Source: Methanobrevibacter thaueri
GTDB taxonomy: Archaea; Methanobacteriota; Methanobacteria; Methanobacteriales; Methanobacteriaceae
Direction of reading: 5' to 3'
Length of the DNA: 64,000 nucleotides
NCBI RefSeq assembly: GCF_003111625.1
Contig: NZ_MZGS01000019.1
Coordinates: 27,455 to 91,454, forward strand
Shown piece by piece: positions 44,934 to 54,644 of this stretch (its first letter is position 1; every line of letters starts with the position of its first letter). The translations under genes were made by a program, and so were the position numbers. The notes below the pieces were generated by a model. The model was given only the letters and a program-made list of their open reading frames with translations, had not been told where the DNA came from and made no database searches.

Positions 44934-45719
44934 ATGGAGATAGTACCAGAAATTACAAAAAGAAGTATTAAAAACCTTGTCAACAATGATAAAAGAGAAG
45001 ATGGCAGGGCACTTGACGAATATAGGGATATTTCTATTGAAACTAATGTTATTTCTAAAGCTGAAGGTTCCGCTCGTGTAAAACTCGGAGGAACTCAAGT
45101 TATTGTAGGTATTAAACCACAACTTGGAAGCCCATTCCCAGACACTCCTGACTTAGGAGTTTTAATGACCAATTGTGAAATGTTACCAATGGCTGATCCT
45201 AACTTTGAACCAGGACCACCAAGTGATGATTCAATAGAACTCGCACGTGTAGTTGACAGAGGAATTCGTGAAAGCGAATTAGTGGAATTGGACAAGCTAT
45301 GCGTTGAAGAAGGAAAACACGTTTGGATGTTATTCATCGATTTACACATTATCGATAACTGCGGAAACCTTTTCGATGCATGTGAATTAGCTGTTATGGC
45401 TGCTTTGAAAACCACTAAATTGCCTGTTGCAACTATTGAAGATGAAGAAGTTGTCCTTAGTGAAGAAGAAACCTTCGACTTACCGATCAACAATGAATTG
45501 GCATTATGTACCTTCGTTAAAATTGGTGACAAGATGGTTATCGACCCAACATTGACTGAAGAGAAAGTTGCTAGCGCTCGCTTAAACGTCGGTGTTACAA
45601 AAGACGGTCACATCTGTTCCATGCAAAAAGGTGGAAAAGAACCATTGACTAAAGACGATATTCTTTTCGCTGTCAACATGGCAGTAACAAAAACAAAAGA
45701 GTTAATAGAACATCTTTAA
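44934..45719 (+). CDS. rrp42: Exosome structural subunit Rrp42
   Basis: 261 residues from the ATG at 44934, with GGGTGGA upstream; a GTG at 44922 is possible but less likely. RNase PH fold with 'EDGRALDEYRDISIETNVI' and 'GTQVIVGIKPQLGSPFPDTPD'; it lacks the catalytic residues and completes the Rrp41-Rrp42 ring. It ends the superoperon: its last 4 bases overlap the convergent mobA stop, so the rpl37Ae and rpoP genes often found next are not here. Confidence 0.95.
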   Translation: MEIVPEITKRSIKNLVNNDKREDGRALDEYRDISIETNVISKAEGSARVKLGGTQVIVGIKPQLGSPFPDTPDLGVLMTNCEMLPMADPNFEPGPPSDDSIELARVVDRGIRESELVELDKLCVEEGKHVWMLFIDLHIIDNCGNLFDACELAVMAALKTTKLPVATIEDEEVVLSEEETFDLPINNELALCTFVKIGDKMVIDPTLTEEKVASARLNVGVTKDGHICSMQKGGKEPLTKDDILFAVNMAVTKTKELIEHL

Positions 45720-46345
45720 ATGTCCGTTGGACGATTAAGATTTCTAAATTCTTTTTTTTCTATTTTTTTATTATCTATCAAAACAAATTTCGCATCTATT
45801 TTTTCTATGAGTCCCTTGATGTGCAGGACATCCCCTTCAATCAGACTTTCAATTTCGGGAATGATGTTTCTGCTGTAAATGGAATGAAGCGGCTCTGATG
45901 TCTTTAACCTGTCTTCATCATCATGGTATGGGACAATTGCCTGATAGTCTGTGTCAATTTCATTAAAAATAGTGTTTATATAGTTTTTGGAAACATATGG
46001 GCTGTCACAAGGCAACACCAATGCATAGTCGCTTTTGATTTCGCCAAGCCCTGTCATGATTCCTGGCATCGGACCCTTATCTTTTATCTTGTCCTCGACA
46101 AATGAAAGGTCAAATGAATAGTCATCGGGATTGATGAATCCGCAATATCTGTCAATCCTTTCCTTGTCATTTAAAACAATGATGGCTTCGGTTATTTGAT
46201 GGTTTAGAGTAGAAAGAATGTGTTTGATCATGGGTTTATCCTGAATAATCATAGAACCCTTATCCTGACCCATTCTGCTACTTTTACCTCCACATAAAAT
46301 AATGCAAGATTTAATATTTTCACCATTTTCATAATCGTTACTCAT
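45716..46345 (-). CDS. mobA: Molybdenum cofactor guanylyltransferase-like protein
   Basis: 209 residues. The nucleotidyltransferase signature 'ILCGGKSSRMGQDKGSMI' and 'LVLPCDSPYVSKN' are diagnostic of MobA, which attaches GMP to molybdopterin. In methanogens the product serves tungsten or molybdenum formylmethanofuran dehydrogenase and formate dehydrogenase. It is transcribed toward the exosome operon and is last in the minus-strand run from 49788. Confidence 0.9.
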   Translation of the reverse strand: MSNDYENGENIKSCIILCGGKSSRMGQDKGSMIIQDKPMIKHILSTLNHQITEAIIVLNDKERIDRYCGFINPDDYSFDLSFVEDKIKDKGPMPGIMTGLGEIKSDYALVLPCDSPYVSKNYINTIFNEIDTDYQAIVPYHDDEDRLKTSEPLHSIYSRNIIPEIESLIEGDVLHIKGLIEKIDAKFVLIDNKKIEKKEFRNLNRPTDI

Positions 46346-46363
46346 ATTAAATCATCTCCAAAC

Positions 46364-47122
46364 CTATTTCACATATACGTCTGCGTCTGCATCAAACGGA
46401 TTGGTACGGACAATCAATGCAATCATGTATGGGTAATGTTTATTCAGGTATTTCAAGTAGTAAACCCATTCATATACCAATTTTCCGTATACCCTTTGCA
46501 TGTCTCCATTCAGATGGCCGAAATCGGCATCCTGAACCAATGCCAAATCCTTTCTGTGCTCGAGCTCCTCATCAAGGTGAAGAATCGCAGTGATGAGACC
46601 TGTGAACTCTTCCTTTTCAAGCAGGTTAGGGTTTGTCATAAGGTTAATGATGAATTCCCTTTTGCTTGCAAGGAAAACTCTCAGGTTTTCTAAAAACTCT
46701 TCGCGTTCCTCTTTAGGAACATCCGCTTGAAAATCAATTGAGGCGCTTTTCAATTCAGCTAATTTTGCGTCGTAGTCCTTGTCATCCCAATTCTTGATTA
46801 ATTTCAAATTCTCGGTATTTGCAGTGTACTTGTTCACGCTGCTTAACTGGCTAATCAGGTCATTTCCAACTTCAGAGAAGAATGTGCTCATAAGCATATC
46901 CAATTTCTCAAGCATGGCTTCCTTTTCCTTTTTCTCGATAATCTCATCAAGAAGGAATGCAACAAGAAGTATGTCTACCGGAATGAAACCCAAGTGGGTC
47001 CAGACATAGGATATGATATGCTCCGCATCCCCTAGGACAAGGTAGTTGGATCCATAAATGATTATGATTAATAAGACCATCACTATGGAAAATTTCACTT
47101 TCCAACTTAATCGTTTACTCAT
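46364..47122 (-). CDS. Hypothetical membrane protein
   Basis: 252 residues. Two N-terminal hydrophobic helices (about 11-30 and 38-58) are followed by a cytoplasmic helical region of about 190 residues with 'ELEHRKDLALVQDADFGHLNGD' and 'YGKLVYEWVYYLKYLNKHYPYM'. Not assigned to a family. It lies between cbiT and mobA with 16-18 base gaps and is probably co-transcribed. Confidence 0.65.
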   Translation of the reverse strand: MSKRLSWKVKFSIVMVLLIIIIYGSNYLVLGDAEHIISYVWTHLGFIPVDILLVAFLLDEIIEKKEKEAMLEKLDMLMSTFFSEVGNDLISQLSSVNKYTANTENLKLIKNWDDKDYDAKLAELKSASIDFQADVPKEEREEFLENLRVFLASKREFIINLMTNPNLLEKEEFTGLITAILHLDEELEHRKDLALVQDADFGHLNGDMQRVYGKLVYEWVYYLKYLNKHYPYMIALIVRTNPFDADADVYVK

Positions 47123-47138
47123 TTTTTAATCTCCAATT

Positions 47139-47702
47139 CTATCTTTTTTGGGCAGTCATGATGGCTATCGGGTTTTCGCTGATCATAAGGATTCCACGGT
47201 CCAAAACTCTTCCGTTTGAAACGTTGACTTCCATTATTTGAGGGTTATAACCTAAGCTCTTGAGCTTGTTTATCGCTTCGACCTTTGTGTCAACCAGAAT
47301 GGCCGTAATGATTATTCTGCCTTTGGAATTTAGTTTTTCATGAACAATGTCAAGGATATTTTCGAGCTGTCTGCCGCTGCCCCCTACAATGGCAATGTCG
47401 ATGCCGTCAATATCCTTAAGGGCATTTGCCCCGTCATCATTGATTAGTTTAACATTATCTCCGAGTCCAAATTTTTCAAGGTTTTTTGAAGTTATCTCGA
47501 TTGCTTCCGGATTGGTGTCAATGGAAATCACTTCCCCTGCCCTTTTTGCAAATTCGCAGGTTATTCCACCTGTCCCGCATCCGCAATCAACCACCTTATC
47601 GGTTGGACTTACATCGGATTTGTATAGAATTATCGCTCTTATGGCTTCCTTTGTAGGTCCTGGAACATCACAGGATTTGATGAAATCCGTATCTTTAAAC
47701 AT
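47139..47702 (-). CDS. cbiT: Cobalt-precorrin-6B C15-methyltransferase (decarboxylating)
   Basis: 187 residues. A SAM-binding Rossmann fold with 'DKVVDCGCGTGGITCEFA' (about 35-52) and 'ISIDTNPEAIEIT'. N-terminal 'CDVPGPTKEAIRAI' is the CbiT signature. It methylates C15 and decarboxylates the acetate side chain during anaerobic corrin synthesis, feeding the methanogen methyltransferases. The start immediately follows the ubiX stop. Confidence 0.93.
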   Translation of the reverse strand: MFKDTDFIKSCDVPGPTKEAIRAIILYKSDVSPTDKVVDCGCGTGGITCEFAKRAGEVISIDTNPEAIEITSKNLEKFGLGDNVKLINDDGANALKDIDGIDIAIVGGSGRQLENILDIVHEKLNSKGRIIITAILVDTKVEAINKLKSLGYNPQIMEVNVSNGRVLDRGILMISENPIAIMTAQKR

Positions 47703-48251
47703 TTACTCCCACCTTTTAAATAAATTGTTTTCGATTTTCAGAGAGTCCAGGATTTTACCGACTATGAAATTGACCTGGTCGTCAACGCTGTCATGTGTTG
47801 AGTAAAAGCCAGGCATTGCAGGCAAAATTATGGCTCCCTCTTGTGATAATGTAAGCATGTTTTGTAAGTGAGCGCTTCTGAGTGGAGTTTCACGAGGAAC
47901 AATTACTGTAGGTCTGCGTTCCTTCAGACTCACATCGGCAACTCTGGTTATTGTATTCGCACCATAGCCATGGGCTATTGATGACAATGTCTTCATTGAG
48001 CATGGCACGATGGCCAGTGCATCCGCCTTGAATGATCCGCTGTTGATGGAGGCGGTCAAATCGTTGAAATCATAGTATGTGTCCGCTATATTGATTACAT
48101 CCTCGACTGTGTAGTCGGTTTCTGACTCTATCACAATCTTTGCGGCGTCACTGATGACCAAACTGCTTTCAATTTCCAGTTCTTTCAATGCTTCAAGGAG
48201 TCTTATTCCATATATCACTCCACTTGCTCCTGTAATTCCAACAACAATCAT
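47703..48251 (-). CDS. ubiX: Flavin prenyltransferase (UbiX family)
   Basis: 182 residues. 'VGITGASGVIYGIRLLEAL' binds FMN, and 'CSMKTLSSIAHGYGANTITR' and 'RRPTVIVPRETPLRSAHLQNM' are family motifs. It prenylates FMN with dimethylallyl phosphate to make the cofactor for UbiD-type decarboxylases. Placed between an HD phosphohydrolase and cbiT in a tightly spaced minus-strand unit. Confidence 0.93.
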   Translation of the reverse strand: MIVVGITGASGVIYGIRLLEALKELEIESSLVISDAAKIVIESETDYTVEDVINIADTYYDFNDLTASINSGSFKADALAIVPCSMKTLSSIAHGYGANTITRVADVSLKERRPTVIVPRETPLRSAHLQNMLTLSQEGAIILPAMPGFYSTHDSVDDQVNFIVGKILDSLKIENNLFKRWE

Positions 48252-48260
48252 AGTATTCTC

Positions 48261-49487
48261 CTAAAATAGTTTAATCTGGTCATAATGTATTCCATGGAAT
48301 TTTTCCCTATCGATTTCAGGTAAATCCAGGTAATTTTCAAGCTTGAACTTCTCGAATTTTGATTTTTCCTCTTCGGGAACATAAACGCTGATGTCTGGTA
48401 TGTTGAATCTTGCCTTGCTTAACGCTCCAATAATGTTTGAGATTTCAGTCAATGGGTAGAGTTTTCCCTCAACGCTGACCTGGGTTTTCATTTCATCGAA
48501 ACGAGGATATTCGGCAATGTTTATGAACACGTAATCCTTGTCAAGCCCATAGTCTTCAGCAATCTCCTCTTCAGCCTTTCTGAGTTCCTCTGCCTTGATC
48601 TTGTACATCTTTTCCGGGAACTTGAAGTTATCAAGACGGATTGTCTTCACTCTTTTTGGAACAATCCTGTTGTCGAGCCTGTACATAATGTCCTTTGCAT
48701 AATTGTCTTCGCAACTTCTGAATAATGAGATGATGTCTGTATCGTCATATTTGTAGATGTCATTTTCGTCAATGATTCCCTCATCGATTATTCGTTTTAA
48801 TGCACGTCTGAACATTGTATTGACGATTCTGGTTGTGTGGTGCTGGTAAACGCTAGGGTACATGAAATATCTTGATACCAATGCCCCTTCGGCTGCCTGA
48901 ACACCTTTTATGTCAAGTATCAGTCCGTCGTCCAGTGTTAGGTTGGATATCAGTCTCTCGTAATCGATGATACCGTAGGAAACACCGGTGTTATGGGAGT
49001 CCCTAAGCAGGTAATCCATTCTGTCGACGTCAAGTTCGCCTGAAACAATCGGGCCGAGGCGACCTTTTCCGTTAATGATGTCAACAATCTCATCGACATC
49101 GAATTTCTCTTCAAGCAGGTCTCTCATTGAGGTTTTGGTGATTACGAATTTTGAGAGCTCCTCATGGGGAACTGATAGGACGCCTTCGGATACATGTGAA
49201 AACGGACCGTGTCCAATGTCATGCAGTAGTCCAGATGCTCTGATCAGTTCTATCTCATCGCTGTCAAGTTCCAGCTCTTCTGACAGTTTTGATCCGAGAT
49301 GCATTGTTCCAACGCAATGCTCGAATCTGGTATGGGTTGCGCCAGGATAAATCAGGCTGATTAAACCCAGTTGCTTGATTCTTCTTAAGCGTTGGAATTG
49401 GGGCATGTCCATTATTCTCACTTCAAATTCATTTAAACGAATATCTCCATAAACGCTATCTCTGATAAACTTTTTTTTATCACTCAT
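48261..49487 (-). CDS. HD-domain phosphohydrolase (dNTPase-like)
   Basis: 408 residues from the ATG at 49487 (MSDKKKFIRDSVYGDIRL); the open frame continues upstream but is read in another gene's sequence there. The HD metal site is spread over 'HTRFEHCVGTMHLG', 'LLHDIGHGPFSHVSEG' and 'GELDVDRMDYLLRDS'. The closest group is dGTPase/SAMHD1-like HD proteins common in archaea, acting on nucleotides; exact substrate unknown. The start overlaps the upstream gene by 8 bases. Confidence 0.85.
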   Translation of the reverse strand: MSDKKKFIRDSVYGDIRLNEFEVRIMDMPQFQRLRRIKQLGLISLIYPGATHTRFEHCVGTMHLGSKLSEELELDSDEIELIRASGLLHDIGHGPFSHVSEGVLSVPHEELSKFVITKTSMRDLLEEKFDVDEIVDIINGKGRLGPIVSGELDVDRMDYLLRDSHNTGVSYGIIDYERLISNLTLDDGLILDIKGVQAAEGALVSRYFMYPSVYQHHTTRIVNTMFRRALKRIIDEGIIDENDIYKYDDTDIISLFRSCEDNYAKDIMYRLDNRIVPKRVKTIRLDNFKFPEKMYKIKAEELRKAEEEIAEDYGLDKDYVFINIAEYPRFDEMKTQVSVEGKLYPLTEISNIIGALSKARFNIPDISVYVPEEEKSKFEKFKLENYLDLPEIDREKFHGIHYDQIKLF

Positions 49488-49788
49488 TGTACCAGTCCTC
49501 GTATATGTCTTCCCAATCTCCATAATTGGTGTCCCAACCTTCATCCGTATCATTTGTGTATGTAATGTTTTCAATTGTGCTGTTGGTTGTGTTGGTGTCA
49601 TTTTTTGGTTTGACTGTAGGGACATAATTAATGTCATTTGGTTCAAATGAATCGTCTTCAATTGGTATTAGTTTGTAGGAGTCGTTATCTTCATGTATTG
49701 TAAAGCTAGCGAAAGCTGAGCTAATGCAGAATGCAATAACTGCAATTATTAAAAATACAATCAGATTTGCTTTAACTGACCCTCTCAT
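49480..49788 (-). CDS. Small secreted/membrane-anchored acidic protein
   Basis: 102 residues. An N-terminal signal anchor (about 8-29, 'LIVFLIIAVIAFCISSAFAS') is followed by an acidic low-complexity exterior with many N-glycosylation sequons (NDT, NTT, NST, NIT, NDT). It ends in Trp/Tyr/Asp/Glu-rich sequence. Function unknown. First gene of the minus-strand run; its end overlaps the HD gene. Confidence 0.6.
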   Translation of the reverse strand: MRGSVKANLIVFLIIAVIAFCISSAFASFTIHEDNDSYKLIPIEDDSFEPNDINYVPTVKPKNDTNTTNSTIENITYTNDTDEGWDTNYGDWEDIYEDWYNE

Positions 49789-49893
49789 AATAACACTTTT
49801 TTAATTTATACTATTATTATCTTTTTAAAGGATATTATATAATGCTTTGGATAAAATAAAGTATTTTTAATGTTTTTTGTTGATTTTTCAAAA

Positions 49894-49904
49894 TGTTTAT
49901 ATAG
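49894..49904 (+). promoter_or_regulatory. TATA box of amtB
   Basis: GTTTATATAGG preceded by an A-rich element (CAAAAT). The expected transcription start, about 25 bases downstream, falls in the NrpR-type operator. Confidence 0.55.
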
Positions 49905-49925
49905 GATAAGGTATAAATCATTATA

Positions 49926-49943
49926 TCGGAAGCATACTTCCGA
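49926..49943. promoter_or_regulatory. NrpR-type nitrogen operator of amtB-glnK
   Basis: TCGGAAG-CATA-CTTCCGA is a perfect palindrome containing GGAA-N6-TTCC, the known methanogen NrpR recognition pattern. A further TTCCGAC half-site follows at 49952-49958. It covers the predicted transcription start, consistent with repression under nitrogen sufficiency and release by 2-oxoglutarate. Confidence 0.85.
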
Positions 49944-49985
49944 CAGTATACTTCCGACTAATAAATTAAATAGAGTTAAGATAAA

Positions 49986-51203
49986 ATGGTTATGTTCAGT
50001 GCAGGTGATACAGCCTGGATACTTGTCTGCACATTGCTTGTGTTATTGATGAGCATTCCGGCAGTAGCATTTTTTTATGGAGGACTAAGTAAAAGAAAGA
50101 ACGTTTTAAATACAATGTTTTTAACTTTCATTGCATTTTCAATAATCAGTGTTATATGGGTAATATTCGGTTATCAATTTGCATTTGGAAGTGACATTAA
50201 CGGTTTAATAGGTGCACCGTCCAACTTTTTCCTGCAGGGAATTGGATTGGATGATTTAAACGGCACAATACCAACATTGCTCTTTGTAATGTTTCAGTGC
50301 GCATTTGCAGGACTTACATGTGCAATCATGTCAGGAGCACTGGTTGGAAGGATGAAAACCAAAGCATGGGTCATATTTGTTCCGTTATGGGCATGTCTTG
50401 TCTATGTCCCTGTTGCCCACTGGGTATGGGGAGGAGGATGGCTGATGCAAATGGGTGCCCTTGACTTTGCAGGAGGTGCAGTAGTTCACATCAACTCAGG
50501 AATTTCCGCTCTTGCGGTTGCATTGGTTCTAGGAAAAAGGAAAAACGACGCTTTGATTCCACATAACTTAGGTTATGCCGTTCTAGGTGCGGCATTGCTA
50601 TGGTTCGGATGGATGGGATTCAATGGAGGATCAGGACTCGCTGCAGATGGACTTGCAGCAAATGCAATAATAGTCTCAAACGTCTCAGCAGCAATGGGAT
50701 TGATTGTTTGGACAATAATAGATGTGATGAAAGTTGGAAAGCCAACAGTTTTAGGCGCAATTTCCGGTGCGGTTGCAGGACTTGTGGGAATAACTCCCGC
50801 AGCAGGTTTTGTGGACGTGTTTGGTGCATTAATCATCGGTATGTTTGCTTCAATAATATCATACTATTCAATCAACTATCTCAAACCAAAACTCGGATAT
50901 GACGATGCCCTGGATGTATGGGGCATTCACGGTATGTCTGGAGTGTGGGGAGCAATTGCAACAGGAATATTTGCAGTTCCTGCCGTAGGCGGAGTTGCAG
51001 GATTGATTGCAGGAAATCCTGAGCAGGTATTGATACAGATAATAAGTGTTATAGCCACAATAGTCTATTCATTTGTAGTAAGCTATGTTCTTGCCAAAAT
51101 ACTAGAAAAATCATTAAACGGCATAAGAGTAGATGAGAAAGAGGAAATTGGAGGGCTTGATTCCCACCTTCACAAGGAATCCGCATACAACTTCAATTCA
51201 TAG
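49986..51203 (+). CDS. amtB: Ammonium transporter
   Basis: 405 residues with about 11 transmembrane helices. '[19 protein letters not shown]' (start of the Amt fold), '[19 protein letters not shown]', '[13 protein letters not shown]' (first pore His) and '[16 protein letters not shown]' (second pore His) are diagnostic. It imports ammonium when scarce. glnK follows 12 bases later, and both lie behind the NrpR operator. Confidence 0.97.
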   Translation: MVMFSAGDTAWILVCTLLVLLMSIPAVAFFYGGLSKRKNVLNTMFLTFIAFSIISVIWVIFGYQFAFGSDINGLIGAPSNFFLQGIGLDDLNGTIPTLLFVMFQCAFAGLTCAIMSGALVGRMKTKAWVIFVPLWACLVYVPVAHWVWGGGWLMQMGALDFAGGAVVHINSGISALAVALVLGKRKNDALIPHNLGYAVLGAALLWFGWMGFNGGSGLAADGLAANAIIVSNVSAAMGLIVWTIIDVMKVGKPTVLGAISGAVAGLVGITPAAGFVDVFGALIIGMFASIISYYSINYLKPKLGYDDALDVWGIHGMSGVWGAIATGIFAVPAVGGVAGLIAGNPEQVLIQIISVIATIVYSFVVSYVLAKILEKSLNGIRVDEKEEIGGLDSHLHKESAYNFNS

Positions 51204-51212
51204 GAGGGCTAG

Positions 51213-51554
<342 letters not shown>

Positions 51555-51585
51555 AAATAGCAATAAATCTTTTAAATATCTCTTC

Positions 51586-51620
51586 GGGAATGGTGCCAGG
51601 CATCATTCCCATTTTTTTTT
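51586..51620 (+). terminator. Strong GC-containing hairpin and T-run after glnK
   Basis: GGGAATG (51586-51592) pairs with CATTCCC (51604-51610), with inner TGCC/GGCA pairing, followed by nine T. It lies between convergent glnK and the signal-peptidase-like gene. Confidence 0.8.
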
Positions 51621-51627
51621 TAAAAAT

Positions 51628-52233
51628 TTAGTAATCTATGACCACACCATTAATGTCTGAAATGTCAACCCATGTAGTGATGCCCTTGGTTTCATATAGG
51701 TATCCGTCAATGTACTCGTATGTGACTTCCTTATTGTCACTAATGAGATGGACACGGTTTCCATCAATCTCATCGACCCTTTTTATGATTCCACCATACT
51801 CATCGGATTCTGCCACTACGATGTCCCCGACATGGATGTCATGGGTCTTGTTGAAAAGGACTGTCTGTCCGTCCTGCAGTGTCGGAACCATTGATGTTCC
51901 GTCAACATAAACGATGACGGGGATTTGGTCAGGTCCGATGGATGAATCGATATTGACTGTAGGGTCATCAAGGCCATACTTCAGGCAGATGTTCTCAATT
52001 CCATTATGCACTCCGGTGATGTTTGTGGTGGTGTCGTCCATGACATTCACTACGTAATCACAGATTTCCTGATTTAGGAGGTCGAGATTGCCGTTTCCAA
52101 AATCTTTAGTTTCCACGCTCACGTTTTCACCATCGAGATACACGTCAACGGTGTCATGGGAATTGATCATAAATAAGGCTGAGAATCCTATAAAAATAAT
52201 AATTATAAAAGCCAAAATGGTCTTTTTAGCCAT
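51628..52233 (-). CDS. Signal peptidase I-like protein with Ser/Lys dyad
   Basis: 201 residues from the ATG at 52233 (GAGG upstream); a GTG at 52242 overlaps aroD. One N-terminal transmembrane helix (about 6-23), then an extracytoplasmic S26/S24-type domain: 'DGTSMVPTLQDGQ' with S114 and 'YGGIIKRVDEIDG' with K151. Archaeal and ER signal peptidases normally use His at the second position, whereas Lys is the bacterial pattern. A linker of about 80 residues precedes the catalytic fold. Possibly a specialised secreted-protein processor. Confidence 0.75.
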   Translation of the reverse strand: MAKKTILAFIIIIFIGFSALFMINSHDTVDVYLDGENVSVETKDFGNGNLDLLNQEICDYVVNVMDDTTTNITGVHNGIENICLKYGLDDPTVNIDSSIGPDQIPVIVYVDGTSMVPTLQDGQTVLFNKTHDIHVGDIVVAESDEYGGIIKRVDEIDGNRVHLISDNKEVTYEYIDGYLYETKGITTWVDISDINGVVIDY

Positions 52234-52238
52234 ATGCC

Positions 52239-52916
52239 TCACTCGTCCATAATGTTTAAATCCATATTCAGCAGCGCCTTCATTGTTTCAATGTCAATCT
52301 GGCCGGGAGCGGTCACATCGGTTCCGGCAGCAAAGGTGATCGGTGAATCGAATTTGGATGCCATCACGCGAGTATAGCTTCCCAAATCTCCCATGGAAAT
52401 GGCAATGGTGTCTTCACAGTGAGACAGAACGGCCAATATTGTCAATGTGTCCTCCAAATCCTGTGGCATGAATGCGACCTTGGCAATATCACCCAATTCA
52501 TGTTCCTTTTCTACAATGTACATTATCTCATTAAGGTCAGGTGTCTTTTCAAAATCATGATATGACACTATGGTCTTCACGCCTGTGTCATGAATCCTGT
52601 TTATGTATTCGTCCTTGGACTGAAGCTCAATGTCAACATAATCGACCAGATTGCAGCATTCATAAAGGATATCAATCCTTTCCTCTTCGCTTCCTTTGAA
52701 GGATCCTCCTTCACTGTCAATCCTGTTTGTTGCAATCATAGGGAAGTTGATCTCATTGATTGTATCCTTAATCTCTGAAATATCCGGATTTTTAAGGGCA
52801 TCTATCCTGAACTCTAAAATGTCGGCACCCTTCTCGATACAATCCTCCGCCACGGCAATTACATCTTTGCAATTTTCCTGAAATATTGGAATTGCAATTT
52901 TGGTTTGTGAATACAT
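52239..52916 (-). CDS. aroD: 3-Dehydroquinate dehydratase, type I
   Basis: 225 residues, TIM-barrel class I. 'ADILEFRIDALKNPD', 'IVSYHDFEKTP' and the Schiff-base lysine in 'DIAKVAFMPQ' are characteristic. It dehydrates 3-dehydroquinate in the shikimate pathway, the same pathway as aroA at 25280. The signal-peptidase-like gene starts 5 bases after its stop. Confidence 0.95.
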   Translation of the reverse strand: MYSQTKIAIPIFQENCKDVIAVAEDCIEKGADILEFRIDALKNPDISEIKDTINEINFPMIATNRIDSEGGSFKGSEEERIDILYECCNLVDYVDIELQSKDEYINRIHDTGVKTIVSYHDFEKTPDLNEIMYIVEKEHELGDIAKVAFMPQDLEDTLTILAVLSHCEDTIAISMGDLGSYTRVMASKFDSPITFAAGTDVTAPGQIDIETMKALLNMDLNIMDE

Positions 52917-53044
52917 TAGTTAATTATTTAATTAAGGTTATTAATTAAAGTTTCTTAATGTTTATATAAATTAAAAAACATAATATATACCAATAAAATT
53001 TAAAATTTTATTATTTTATTTAATCAATTATACAAGGTGTTAAT
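52917..53044. promoter_or_regulatory. Divergent AT-rich promoter region aroD / 53045 gene
   Basis: 128 bases with TATA-like sequences in both directions (for example TTTATATAAATT at 52959-52970) and AAGGTG just before the TTG at 53045. No clear operator was seen. Confidence 0.45.
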
Positions 53045-53770
53045 TTGAAAATTACAGCTATAGGTGCAGACATATCAAAAAATGACGTGTCATGCAGTTC
53101 TAAGCTAGTAGAAACTATTGAGAAAAACCTTCAAAGTGTTTTGGATCTGGGCGCAAGGGATGCTGCCTTAACAAATATAACCGGTGATGATGTTGTCATC
53201 AGCGCATTTGTTGAGGACGATTTGCTCGAACAGGTCAATGAAGGTATCGTTAATGTTTTAAAGATGAGTGCGGAAAACCTGGGAGACGTATCCGGAATTG
53301 CGGACAATCCTGAAGATGCGGGAGAGGGAGTCTCATATGCCGAAGCCAGCATAAGGAAAGATTTCTTCCCGGATGCGATTGTTTTGGGATTTGATACGTA
53401 CGGCGGTGAAGATTTTGTGGCTGATGTTGCAAATTCAGCGATTGAAGCGGCAAAGGGCATGAAAAACTGTACCGACGTGTCTGACTACATCGAAGCCAAA
53501 ACAAGAAAGATTCCTGGAGTGGGCTATGTTTCAGATGAAACCGACGACCCAGTGGTTGTGGCCACTGTTGAAAACATAGAGTCCATAGGAGTCATTGCAG
53601 GCGCAATGATTGGTGCTGCACTTGGAAACAAGAACGTTTATTTGGTTAAAAGAGGAACAACTTGTAATGTATTGCCGGGCAGCGTGATATTTTCAGCAAC
53701 TGCCTTCATGAATGGAAATGTAATAGATTTAGCGGTTCCATTTGAAAATAAAACTAGAATATTAAGATGA
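53045..53770 (+). CDS. Conserved methanogen protein of unknown function
   Basis: 241 residues, TTG start behind AAGGTG. Alpha/beta protein with '[23 protein letters not shown]', '[21 protein letters not shown]' and a Gly/Ala-rich segment '[22 protein letters not shown]'. I do not recognise the family with certainty; it is cytosolic. It lies 13 bases upstream of sucD and probably shares its transcript with sucD and hmgA. Confidence 0.7.
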   Translation: MKITAIGADISKNDVSCSSKLVETIEKNLQSVLDLGARDAALTNITGDDVVISAFVEDDLLEQVNEGIVNVLKMSAENLGDVSGIADNPEDAGEGVSYAEASIRKDFFPDAIVLGFDTYGGEDFVADVANSAIEAAKGMKNCTDVSDYIEAKTRKIPGVGYVSDETDDPVVVATVENIESIGVIAGAMIGAALGNKNVYLVKRGTTCNVLPGSVIFSATAFMNGNVIDLAVPFENKTRILR

Positions 53771-53783
53771 TGGGGGTTTATTT

Positions 53784-54644
53784 ATGATTTTATTAAATGA
53801 GGATACAAAATGTATAGTTCAGGGAATAACCGGTAAGCAAGGTTCATTCCACACAGAACAAATGTTAAATTACAATACCAATATTGTAGCAGGATTGACT
53901 CCTGGAAAAGGTGGTCAGGACTTCCTTGGAGTGCCGATTTTCAATTCCATGGAAGAGGCTGTGGAGGAAGTTGACATCAACTCTTCAATCATTTTCGTAC
54001 CTGCAAGATTCGCAAAGGACGCAGCGTTTGAAGCAATCAGACACTTGGATTTGGTCGTAATCATATCAGAACACATTCCGGTCCACGACAGTATGAAAAT
54101 CATGGCATACGCCAAAGAGATGAATACCACCATTATCGGACCGAACACTCCTGGAGTGATCTCTCCTGGTGTCGGTAAATTGGGTATCATGCCAACACAC
54201 ATCTTTTGTGAAGGTAACGTTGGAGTGATTTCAAGAAGCGGTACATTAACATATGAGATAGCAAGCGAGTTGACCCATGCAGGAATCGGTCAAAGTACCG
54301 CAGTCGGAATCGGTGGGGACCCAGTAACCGGGGACAATTATGTTGATATTCTTAAAAGATTTGAAAAGGATGACCAAACCGATGCAGTCGTATTGATTGG
54401 TGAAATCGGAGGAACTGCTGAGGAAAGGGCAGGAAAATACATTGCAGAGGAAATGACAAAACCTGTCGTTTCATACATTGCAGGAAGAACCGCACCACCG
54501 GGCAAAAGAATGGGACACGCCGGTGCGATTATCCAAGGATCATCAGGTACTGTTGAAAGTAAAACAAAGGCTTTAAACGAAGCTGGAGTTGATGTAGCAG
54601 TAAAACCATCAGAAATTGTAGATTTACTTAAAAAGGTTATGTAG
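53784..54644 (+). CDS. sucD: Succinyl-CoA synthetase alpha subunit
   Basis: 286 residues. The CoA-binding Rossmann region '[19 protein letters not shown]', '[11 protein letters not shown]', '[14 protein letters not shown]' and the phosphorylated His in '[13 protein letters not shown]' (near residue 244) are standard. It interconverts succinate and succinyl-CoA with SucC in the incomplete reductive TCA branch used for biosynthesis. hmgA follows immediately. Confidence 0.95.
   Translation: MILLNEDTKCIVQGITGKQGSFHTEQMLNYNTNIVAGLTPGKGGQDFLGVPIFNSMEEAVEEVDINSSIIFVPARFAKDAAFEAIRHLDLVVIISEHIPVHDSMKIMAYAKEMNTTIIGPNTPGVISPGVGKLGIMPTHIFCEGNVGVISRSGTLTYEIASELTHAGIGQSTAVGIGGDPVTGDNYVDILKRFEKDDQTDAVVLIGEIGGTAEERAGKYIAEEMTKPVVSYIAGRTAPPGKRMGHAGAIIQGSSGTVESKTKALNEAGVDVAVKPSEIVDLLKKVM

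Noticed and set aside
49487..49661. Longer start for the HD-domain gene, reading through the upstream small secreted protein gene
   Set aside because: The extension is out of frame with a gene that has its own start and signal anchor; the family begins at MSDKKKFIRDS.
53131..53504. Minus-strand ORFs opposite the 53045 gene
   Set aside because: Low-complexity Ser/Leu/His-rich antisense translations without ribosome sites; the plus frame has a clear start and operon context.
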